From the NCBI GenBank assembly GCA_009767595.1, contig VSDK01027780.1, forward strand, positions 62,001 through 126,000: a stretch of DNA of 64,000 nt, written 5' to 3'. Position 1 is the first letter of the stretch. Every line of letters begins with the position of its first letter. The translations under genes were made by a program, and so were the position numbers. The notes beneath the pieces are model-generated. The model worked only from the letters and a program-made list of their open reading frames with translations. It had not been told where the DNA came from and searched no databases. Origin of the DNA: Symbiodinium kawagutii (Eukaryota > Sar > Dinophyceae > Suessiales > Symbiodiniaceae). Shown here one piece after another: positions 37,393-49,300 of this stretch.

Positions 37393-40300
37393 ACAACAAC
37401 AACAACAACAGCAACAACAACAACAAGAAAACGACAGCAACACAGCACTTCATGTTGGTTGATGGTCAACGATCACTACAGTTGGTTCTTGGTTGATACT
37501 GAATGGCTGATACGTTTGACAGAGCGAATGATGGCTGGCAATGGTTGATAGTCCAATATGGCATCAAGTATCAGTTGAGTGCTGGAGTTTCTATACATGG
37601 AGGTAAAGAAACATCTTAGGACTGCCAATCATATCAGATGATAAAGGCATACCCTGGTTTGAAAAAGCACCATATCATTTAAAGCGGATATTCACAATTC
37701 ACAATCAAATAGCTCTCCAAAAGCCAGACTCCCAAGTCAAACATCATCGTGACAGACACCTCCTCATGGCAATATTTGCTGATGTTCCTTGTGACTTGAT
37801 TCGCCATATGCTTTGTCCATGCCCACATTGGTGTTTGGAAACTGTTTCCACATGGATAGGTGGCAGCCGCGCTATTCCGCTACCACGGTTATATCCTTCA
37901 ATCACTAAAACGGAGCATAACATTTTGGGAGATATAGCCTGATATAGCTCCATCCCAATCATATCTCATACGCCATTCACTGTGTGCTGGCGAGTGGCAC
38001 ATAACCCAGCGACCTCGCTTTCATGGAAATAGCTCAGTCTAGCCCCTCATTGACCCAGCACCCAGGCTCAAAAGCTCAGAAAAAATTCACTAATCACAGC
38101 CAAACAACCACAATGAGAAATGAGATTAGCTTTTGCCCCCTTTCATGAAGGTTGGTCGGAGGTCTACAAGAGATGATTCATTGGTTATGAGCCATAGTGA
38201 CTTATTTGTCAGTGACTCTGAACCAATGATTCTGAGAATAATCACTAATCATGTGATTGGTTTTCATAACCAATAAGTATTATGAAAAATAGTTTCATGC
38301 TTGAGCATTAAGCGATACTTGTTTGTCAATGATTATTCGCCACCTTAATCACGATTCCAAGAGCTTAGCGCTTGAGATATGTGCGGCACAAGCGGTTTAG
38401 TAGTTTTCCCACGATGACTGAAGCAGCCGATCAGCGGCAGTGATCTGAGCCGAAATCTTGGACGAAGGGCTGGAAGTAACAATAATGGCCAAAAAAATCA
38501 ACCGATTACAACAATGGTTGATGATAACCATTATTATTTCCAGCCCTTGATGACAATGCCATTGTTATCATCGACCATTGTTATTTCACCAACCGATTAT
38601 TGATGATAACAAATGGCAGGAAATATAACAAATGGGTGTTTCTCAAAATAGGGGTACCCCCAAATCATCCCAGATTGACCATTCATGGAATAAACCAACC
38701 TCTTTTTTGGGACCTCCATTTTGAGAAACCACCAAATGGCAAGAAATAACAATGGCAAGTTGGCTAATATCAGTGAGTCATTAGCCAACTCCGTGGTCTG
38801 CACTTACATGGTCGCTTGGCGCGAAATAATTGACTAGGGGCCAGTAATAAGCATAGCAGTGGGAAGTATACCAATTAGTTGACATTGATTGGATACTCTT
38901 GGGAAGTACCAATTAACTGATATTGCTTGGATATTCTTGATATCTCTTGATCTTCAGCCGAATCAGCTGATTGGACACGAAATCAAGAATTACTCTTGAT
39001 GCTAATCGATCTTCTTCTTTGTTCATGGATTACTTGTCAACGATTAACGCAAAATTAAAAACTAATCCATCATGCTAGATAGATAAATCTACCAGTTGAT
39101 GTGTCCTTTATGTTTCTTATCGATCTATAGAATCAATTCATTCGTCCTTCACTGCCTCAGCTGGGACCCCAATGCTGCTCCCCAAGGATTTCTAGATATC
39201 AACAAGGCGCTTGCGCTGCTGGTGACCAGTGGCGGCTGGGTTGGGCAGGGTGTCAATGATATGGGTGTTGGTCATAACCAAGGATGCAAAAAATGGATGG
39301 ATGAACATCGGGCGAAAAATGAGTTCGGTTTATGAGGGATGTTTGATCTGGCTAGCGTTGAAGTTGCTCCCAAATCTTGGGTTGGGATCGGTCGGTTGGG
39401 ATCGGTCGCAGGAGCCAAAGCTTGAGTCGCTTGAGCTGACCCAGCTCAAAGGAGATGAGGACATGTTGGATTCAGTGGACGAAGCAACGACGGGCGCAGC
39501 AACTTACGGCGGAGCCGAAGCGGCATGAAATTCGAATAGTTTGAAACTAAAGTGCCGACGAGTTCCCGTTGAACGTGCGCTGAACGGCGCCTGACTTGGC
39601 AGAAAAAGGGCAATTCATGGTACCGTCCTTGCAAAATCTGTGGCTTCGAATACCAATATGGAATGGGGTGTCACAACACAGCTTGTGTTTCTTGGATGCA
39701 CATAACTGGGTCATCCTGCCACAGACCGAATGTCGCGGCAATCTCCGGTTGGACTTGATGGCTCATTTGACATTAATCTGGGTCACGAACGGAACAACTC
39801 TGGTAAGGCACGTATACACAGGCAATGGACCGGCAGAGCTTGACGTCAATGGCGTGGAGATGGTGCATGCATGTTCGACCCTGATGGGCAACCGGACGCG
39901 GAATTTATACGAATGATAGACTATTATTGTATTTCAATCCAAAAAAATGTTTGTCCAATCAATATTCATGTAGGAAGGCAGGAAGCAAGGAAGGAAGGAA
40001 GGAGGGGAGGAAGGAGGGGAAGGGAAGGGAAAAGGGAAAAGGGAAGGGAGGGAAGGAGGAACTTAAATCCTAAAACCACAAACCCCAAAATCGATTTAAA
40101 CCAGCAACCTTAAAATTAACTCTGCACCATAAGTCCTAAAATCACCTCTAAAGCCAAGAACTCTCAAACCAAGTGTAAAAACCAAACAATCAAACCATTC
40201 CTAAAACCGTAAAACCCCTAAAACATTCCTAAAACCAACCCTCAAACACAAACCCCTAAAATCAACCCTAAAACCAAAACTTTAAAATCAAGCTTAAAAC

Positions 40301-43300
40301 CAGAAACTTTAAAACCAGGCTTAAACATAGAACCCTCAAACTAAACCCCACAACTAAAAGCCCGAAGACCAGGCCTGAAACCGTGGTTTCTAACAATTTG
40401 AACCCCAAAGTTATTCATGGTTTGGTACTATAACTGGTTAAGATTGGAGGAATTGGGGGGCCCGTATTGTGAGAAACACCCATATCGAGATTATTCTTAA
40501 TAGTTCCTTAACCAAAAGTTGATTAATAGTGCTTTAACCCTTGCTTTTATGGAGACTGAATTTTGTTCTGTAATGCTATGCGGCGCCTGAGGTATAAATA
40601 GGTTGGTTTGACGTTGATATTGAGCGTATCTTTGGGTAAGATTGGTTAATGACAGCTGATCTGATGCATGATAGTGCTTGCCAATGGTTCGGAGCCGTTG
40701 ATATTGGTCACCATATGACTGCAATGGTCAAGATATGGATGTTATATGCTTGGTATGGTCGATAATCAATTGTCAAAAGACCCATATGGCTTCACATGCT
40801 GGATGTCACCAGCTCAGCTGCAGACACAGGTGAACCGGCTTTGAGTTCACCGGGCAAGAAAAGTTGATGGACCACGCAACCGGCATTTGTTCACATGATC
40901 ATCATTCTTTTGAGGTCCATCAACCATCAACCATTTGGGTGGAATGCCATTCAACATCATTTATCATGGTCATAAATTTGAGGCCCAGGGTAGGGGTGAA
41001 AGAAGGCTAAGTTGGAAGTAAGGTAGTGTTTCTTCTTTTTTTCTGCTTCTTCTAGTCTGTATGCTTCTAGTTTGCTTCTACCATCCTTTTTGTCCCTGTG
41101 TGCATGTTTCTGCTACTTATCTATGCTTCTTATTCCTGCTTCTATGCTGCTGGTATACTTCTTCTCGCTCCTTGCATGTTTTTGGTATGCTTCCTGTTCC
41201 TCTTACATGCTTTTGGTGTGCTACTTGTTTCTGTATGTATTCTCCTGGTGTGCTTCTTGTTCTGTTTTGCATGTTTCTCATATCCAGTCTTCATGTTTGT
41301 TTGCAGCTAGATCATCATCGGTACATCATGATTTGACAATTAATTGATGATCATGTCCATAATCGTACTTGCGGTTTTATAGCACGCGTTTCGAAGACCC
41401 TGCGGCGTGGCGACCATTGTGTCAAGGTGTCCAAAGCACCCAATTATCCCGTGAACACGACGGTCGACACAGATAGCTGGTTGCCATAACCAACCAATGT
41501 AGATTAGCTGGTGACTAATGTAGATTAGTAGTCATTAACCACATAGATTAGCGAGTTGTTATGACCAACCAATGTAGATCAGGGTTGGATAATCAAATTT
41601 TGAACATTTGAATTATCTGGTCATTAACGATTGGTTTCTAGTTGGGTCATTGTTTTTAAAAAAATCAGCCAATCACCATTTCTAGTTGAGTCAAATCTTA
41701 AAAAATCATCCCATCACCGTACGGGTTCCCACCAGCTGGTTGCCATCGCCGGCCAGCGACGACCACCCCACGGTGATCAACAAAGCTGTTGCTATCGCCG
41801 TGCCAGGAACGCGTGATCTCCGAGGACGAGGAGAAGAAGGCGGCGGCTGGGCCCCGGTGGGGGCCAAGGGGCCCAAGGGGACCCAACCAAGGGGACCCAA
41901 TAAAGGGGACCCAAGGGGACCGAAGTTGAAGGATGTCAACATCAACAAAGGTATAGCAGATGCATATGAATGGCTAGTTGATGGTCAAGTGATGGTTAGG
42001 TACTGGTTAGTGATGGTTGATGATGGCTTATAGTTCATGATGGTGAGTTGATGGCAAACTGATGGTTAACCAAGGATGTTTGTTGATGCTTGATGGTGAT
42101 TCACTGATGGGTAATAAAATTGCGAAATGATTATCAATGATGACTAGTGGGCATCCAGTTTCATGGTCGATTCACATACGCTGAGGGTTGATACTTGCCA
42201 CGTTCTTCTTTACTAATGGTTAGCCAAATGAGTAACCATCATTTGGCCATGAATCCAAACATTAATTCAGCATCATCTAGCTGGCTTGCAGCCATTAACT
42301 TAGCTTAGATTTTTTGCCTTTTTGGGATATGATTGATTTACCATAATAAAGTTACTGAAACTTGGAACTGCTAGCAAGGGATCTATTAGCCACCAAGTCA
42401 TCTATCACAAATTAACGCCTGCATGGGAACCCTTATTTTCCATTGGTGAATCAAAGCGTCAATTCACTGGCGAGCTGTGAAGCCTTTCCAAAAAGTGACA
42501 TACAGCAATTTGTTTAAAGGAATGGGACTTACTGTTCATTGAGGGTCGTAAGTGGGTTCGATTTTATGATATGGATGTTTTGTGGGAAAGTAATTCCTCT
42601 TAGAATCGGAAGCAAAGATTCTACAGTTTTAGACCAGGACCAAGAAATCAGGAAACAGCAGCAGTTTCTGGCAGAATTGCTGTGCTGCTTGCGGCGGAAA
42701 CATCGGCACCGCAATGCCAGCAAAACCCAAGCAATTCGAGGCCGTTCACAGCTCCAACTTGTCTATTTGTGTGCATCTGTGTGAACATGTTGCGGGGTGG
42801 CAATAGCTGTTTGTTCATTGCGTTGGTGTTGCGTTTTGTGGTGCTGGTGGTGGTGATGGTATTCAGGTTGGTTGGGAGTATGCATGTTGCGTGCATTTGC
42901 TGTGGGGTGCCCGGACTTTGCTTTGAGTTCCCAATGCTGGAGGCAAAGTTCAGTCTCACACCGAGCCTCTTTGTGACATTTGGACAACGGGCACAAGCGG
43001 CGGCCTGTGTCCGTGAAAACTCGGACTGGGCTTCATTTTGCAAGAGGGCAAGTTGGAAGTGGAGGAGCGGGAGGGAGTAGACTGGGACCCTGACAATTTC
43101 AATTTCAGAAGTTCCAGCCGCCCCAGCTGGTAAACCAACCTGGAAGAACAGACGGCAACGAAGAGAAGCAGCTGCTATATCAACAAGAGTGACAAAGCAA
43201 GGAACTATTGGAATGAAGGGTCCTTCTCTCAGTTTCAGCGTGGAAGCCTGAGCTGCTGATGCGACGCGTGGATATCACGACCTCGCCAGCTGTGCCTGTC

Positions 43301-46300
43301 GCCTGTCCAGGTGAGCCGTGAGCGTGCTTTGGACCGCAGGGAACAAGACCTGCGGCGCCGAGAGGAACGGGTCGCTCAGTTCGGGGCTGAGAAACCGTGG
43401 GCCATGCCATGGTGCATGCATGGCCCTGCACGGCTGAATGTGCAGACCCGAGCAGCGTTGGCCGCAAGTGTGTCACCTCTGTCATCCATGCACCGGCCTG
43501 CGGTGACGCTGCTGCACAGCAGCAGTGGGCCTCTAGGGCATGTCTCCTGGCATACATTGTTAGGACAATGACAATCCATGCTCCACCGCACTGCTTGCCA
43601 TGCTGACCAAGCAGAAGCACTACGAAATCCGAGTTCAGCAATGCAGTTCAAATTTGTGGGATTGAACCGCCAAAGTTGTTGACCCTCCAACGCACTGAGC
43701 AGGGTCAAGCTAGCGGAACTACGGTCCACCTTTCGGACCTGACGTTCTGGACAGCCGCCTCACCAAACTGTCCTGGTGCAGATTTGCCCGTAATTGAGGC
43801 CATGACATGCTGCATATATACCGAGGAGCGCTCACTGTAAGTGGTTGGGATTTACGTATCGATGATCAGTTTTTATAACCCATCTAAAAATGGTGGGTGT
43901 TCCATTTCCAGGTTTGTTTACCAGAGTTTAACAACCAAAGGTAGTCATGTTCGACAAAACATAGCATCAGCAACCAATGTCAACTTTTATCAAGTATGTC
44001 ATCCTTTTGTAAAACAGCTATGAAAAACCATGTGAAAAACGCATTATTTGTGTACCACGGTCATGTATAGTTTATTGTTAAACAACATTTTGTATCCACA
44101 AGCAACAACTGGTTACTATCCTTTTTCCTGGCAAGGGCAATATCTATGTTGTTAACAAGTGACTAGCTATAATGCCCCATGCTATCCTAGCAATGGTAAC
44201 AATAAGCGTTGCTACATGGGCCCCCTATGTACAACTTGATTTCTAAGGCCATTTTCCTATACTGCCTATACTTATATCTATTATAACTGGTAGTTGCCCT
44301 AATTATAACCCAACAATATCAACAATAATCAGGCTGGTGGTTTGATTCACTTTTTTCTTCTCCCTAGTAGTTATTAACACTTGGTTGGTTGATTCATATT
44401 CTTCATAGGGGTTGAAACCACCAACCAGTAGTAGCTGGTGAAACGGGGCCTACCTTGTAATCACCTATCCCCACCATGATGCCTCGCAGGTGGTGGTTCG
44501 CCGCATGCCCCTTGGGGTGGTAGCGGTCATCGCGTGCCTCGGCGTCACCCCCGGGTGGGGCGGAGGGACGTGACCTTCTGAAGGCTTCGACCGTGACCCC
44601 AAGTTACGGTGGAGCTCTCCAAGTTATGGATTTTTTTGGATGGTGTATCAATGGAGTTGTTAAGCATATGGCTATGGGTCAAGCAGTGAACCAACCAACT
44701 AATGGGGGATAACCTCCAACAATTTCATAGGGAAAACAATGGTTAATGATAGGGGAACCAGGGGTACGGGGTTTTGACCCACTGCCATATAATGGTTTTG
44801 AATGGTTACTTATTAATGGTTCTTAATTCTTAATGGTAATTCTTAATGGTAAAAAACTTCGCAAGTGATTTACTGTTGCAAATGGTTCATGATAAGGGAG
44901 ATTGACCAAAAAGAGTTGTATCAGCAATGATGGGTCATCACTATAGGATGATCATTAATCTGGTGTATCAATGGTGAACCATGGTGAGTAACAAGGGGAT
45001 AATAACCCATCATACGGGTATTTCGGGATATACAAATTACAATGGCTATGTGCCAAGCCATAATGGCACTTTCAAAAAATGTGGTTTTCCTGGTAAAATG
45101 ATTATTTTTTAGTTGGTTTACAACGGTTGCCCTATAACTCCTCACATACCCTTGTAAATTTTTGCTGATAGCAGCCAAACATAACCCAGAGCCAGCAAGT
45201 GAACCGAATATGGCTAAGAATGGTTATTGCTAAAGATTAATAACCAAGATCAAGCAACCTCAATAGGGTTCCCATGAATGGAAAATTGAACGGTTTCGGA
45301 ATCTGGAAGTTAGCGTCATCAACACGTTCAATCGGTAAACCATGAATTCATGAATTTTCCAACCAGGAAACGGGAGAGTCGTTTTCTGGTTGACCATCAT
45401 TAATGCTGAATAATTAGCTCCAATTCCAACTCACAATTAACCATCAAGGGTGAAACAAACAAGTTTAGCAAGCAAAAAAACGATACAATTCATCAAGAAT
45501 GATGACTAATAACCGTCTAAAGCCTCTCAAATAATAGCATATGACTTTAACATGTAACCATCTTAAGCCTATCGAATAATAGCATTCAAAAACCCATGAT
45601 TTGATAAGTGCTGGTCACTAGTGGCACCAGTGGTGGTGGCCAACGAGGCCTTGGAATGCTCCCATTGTGCTGGGCTGGAAGCCCACGGCTACAGCCTTGG
45701 CATGTGGCAACACGGCCACCCGGCAGAGACCCTTGTTGTGACTGGGGTTGGTTGCAAGGTAAGGCACCCTGGTTGTAAGTTGGTTTATAAGCCATGGGTC
45801 AAGCAGTCAACCAGCAATAACCAGCTGGTATAGTCCTTACAACCTTGTTGATCCTTATCATCCATGGCTGTAACCAACAAGTTTATAACCAGCGGTTAAC
45901 CAGCAGTTAACCAGCAGTTAACCAGCAGTTAACCAGCAGTTAACCAGCAGTATCAATAGATGACAAGAACCAACAAGTGTGTAAGGAATACACCAGCTAT
46001 ACATGGCGAGTTGAGTCAATAGTAACCAACCAATTTCGTGGGGGATAATGACCAACAATAATTAATGGTAGGGGGAACCAGGGAACTAAGGGTTTTGACC
46101 CACAGCCAGTTGGTTTATAAGCCATTTTACTACGGCTATATCTTCCATAAGTACTAGTTACCCTACTTAACCCTAGTTATAAACCAACTTAGCTAACGAT
46201 TTGGGGGGCCCTCCGAGTGTACCTATCATAGCTGGAAGGGTCAGAATCTCGTCTCAACTCCAGGGCCTCCAGGGGTTGGCCAATGAGGTATTGCCTGTTG

Positions 46301-49300
46301 ATGGAGGTGGTTGCGTATGGTTGATAAGTGGTTGGCTAAGTTGCCGCTGGTTGATTTCGGATTCTAGGTTATGACATGTTATGACTGAAAAACTATGATA
46401 AACCCAAAATAGAAAATGGATGAAAATGGGTCATGTTATAACAGGAGGGTTATGATATAACATGGCATGACATGTTAGTACCAAAGCCCGAGTCATTTTT
46501 ACTGGCTGCTAGATGGTTTAATTATCAAAGATCTGGCTCAAGAAATTTACCCTAGGCGGTACTTTGGATCCACGGAACCTTCGCTTCTTTGAAGTTCTGG
46601 TGAATATGGCCCCTAGGGCTAAGGCCGGAGTTGGATTTGCGCAGGACGCCACCAGGCGCAATGCTCTAGGGATCGATATCTCCCAGACGGCCCACGACTC
46701 CCGCAACGAGTCCTTCTCAGAAGCAGTTCGCCTCATGTCCCTCAACGATCCCTACGGGATTGCTGGATTCCAGGTCCTCGACTCAGAGGTGGTTCACCAT
46801 GGGGGGAGGGAGAACCGCATAGCGGCACTCCGATCATCGGTGAACAACCTGCAGGGCTACACTTCGAGCAAAGTTTTGGGATACTAAGTGGATCTGACGT
46901 CCATCCGCGCTGCTCTGATGGACTTTGCCACAGAGGTCGGGGCTGAGGGCCTGGATGAGTAATCTTAGCCGGTTGTTTTGTTTACTTCCTATTGTTAACC
47001 ACTGTAGCAACATCATATTGATTAGCCACCATATTGAACAATGCTCCCAATAAGATGACTGTAATTGAGCCTTGAAACTTTGCACCCTATTGGACCTGAC
47101 AACTTTATGATCTCAGCCGCGAACAGAGAATATCAGTGAGATCACCACAAATTATCCATCAACCATCATAAACGACCACCAGTCCTCAGACAGTATTCAG
47201 TCGTGATTCACCACACTCATTAGCAACGAACCATCACTAACCCTTCATTTCTAACCACCAGGGATCTATTAACCACAACCAACTCGTGGACTCAGCAGCC
47301 ATCCCTGACCACGATCCCTGACCAGCGTTGCCCCACAGTTGTGATTATCAACCATCAATATCATGAGATGGTGAATATCGACCATTAAAAACTATGGTTA
47401 ATGATGGTTATTTATGGTAAATGATGCTTAATGAAACCATCATTTACCCCAGGTTATGAACCATTATTGCTTGTTGAGATGCTGCAGCAATTTTTCATTT
47501 ACACCCTGGTAAACTGACCTTTAATCATCATTAACCATCAATTTTGATTATTTACCAGAATAGTAACCATCCATTGTCCTATCATTAATCCAGTATTAAT
47601 CATTGTTGAACCATTACAAACCTAGTTTCAACCATGATGAACTATTATCATCACCCCTGATAGACCAATTTCAACAAAAATCTAAATAACCATAAGCACC
47701 GAACCATTCGCTACCATCATCCATCCTTTCACCAGCATTAGCCACTATTAACCAGCATTGGCCATTTTTAACCATCGGTAACCATCAACCAGCATCCATT
47801 AACCATCCATTATTTTCAACCAACAATACCATCCACTAACCATCCATTATTACCCAACCATCAGCAACCACAAAGCATGAATCATGAGCAACCATCAACC
47901 ATTCATCAACCATTATCAACTATCCATTGTCAACCACCATTTTACTATCAATCATAAGCATCCATGATTAACCATTAACCATTATTAACCATCAATATTG
48001 CTTATTCACCATTATACTGACCATCCATTGCCATCAACTATTATTTGACCATCAAATAACCATTATTAAACATTCCTGCCATCAACGATTCATCAACCAT
48101 CAACCATCATTTAATCATTATAAACCATCAACCATCATTCATGAACCATCCATTATTTTCCACCAACAATCCATCAACCATCATTTAATCATTACCATCA
48201 GATTACCCATCAAAATCATTAACAAATAATATCATCCATTCACCATCCATGAACCATCCATTAGCCATTATTACCCATCCATTACCACCTAATCCCATCA
48301 TTTAACCATCATAATCATGATCATTATCTTCAACCATCAAAATCATCAGCAAGTTAACCATTGTTAACCATCAATGTTATTTATTATACTAACCATCCAT
48401 TACCACCCACCCCCGTCATTGCTGCCCTCCCCAGGTGGTGCTGAAGCCCGCGCCCCAGACGCCTTTGACGACCCTGCGCATCGGCGAGCTGCTGCGACCC
48501 ATCCTGCCACGAGGAGACCGGCGGCGACGACACCTCGGGGTGGATGGATGGCCGGTGGATGGTTAGTTCCCAACATGGTGGTTTCTCAAAATAGGGGTAC
48601 CCAAAAATGGTTGGTTTGGTACCACTAAAATGATTATAAATGCATGATTTAGGGGTACCCCTTTTTTGAGAAACCGCCACATGGCTGGCTGGAGAATCCA
48701 ACATTCAAATCCACCATTCATCTGTGGTTTCTCAGGGTTTACCTCGAATATATGGTGATTTTCCGTTGCTAGAGCAAGTTACTTGATGATTAGTTGATGG
48801 CTGGTGGGTAAAGGTCATGGTTATTCTGATGCTTAGTTGATGGTTGGTTGATGGTATTCCCTATAACCTGGCAATTTTGAATCCAATGGTTCCCAAGCAG
48901 GTTGCCTTCTATGGTGATTTTCCATTGCCACGTTAGGGACTACCAGAGGGTAGTTGATGGTTGGTGGCTCACTATGGTTAGTGCCATCAACAGCTAAGAA
49001 CCAGTGGCAATCATTATGAGTTAATAGGTACTGCTTGTCATCATAATTGGTTATTGATATTTCTCGATTAGCATTGATAACAGACATCCAACCAATAGTA
49101 GCCTGTACAATCAGCCAGCAACATCCAAAATGATCATGTCCAAGCGTTGATTGTTTTAGTATTGAATTTCTTAGCGGCAGCAACAAGATTAGTGATCATC
49201 AATAACACCATTGTGACACTGAGAAATACAGTATTGAATATTCGAAACAGTAATAACAGTGCTTAGCAAAAATGTGCTTGGTGACCATCAACAACCTGTA

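Noticed and set aside
37236-37496. Open frames giving polyglutamine, polyasparagine or polyleucine/valine
   Set aside because: All come from the CAA/CAG tract in an ALDH intron; no flanking coding sense.
41061-41347. Three overlapping hydrophobic Cys/Leu/Phe-rich frames that look like membrane proteins
   Set aside because: All frames are open because of a pyrimidine-rich degenerate tandem repeat.
41380-41480. G+C-rich stretch reading RRPCGVATIV that resembles the ALDH RxPxGVVxxI strand
   Set aside because: A better and in-phase copy of that strand exists at 44490; the frame here does not join to neighbouring exons.
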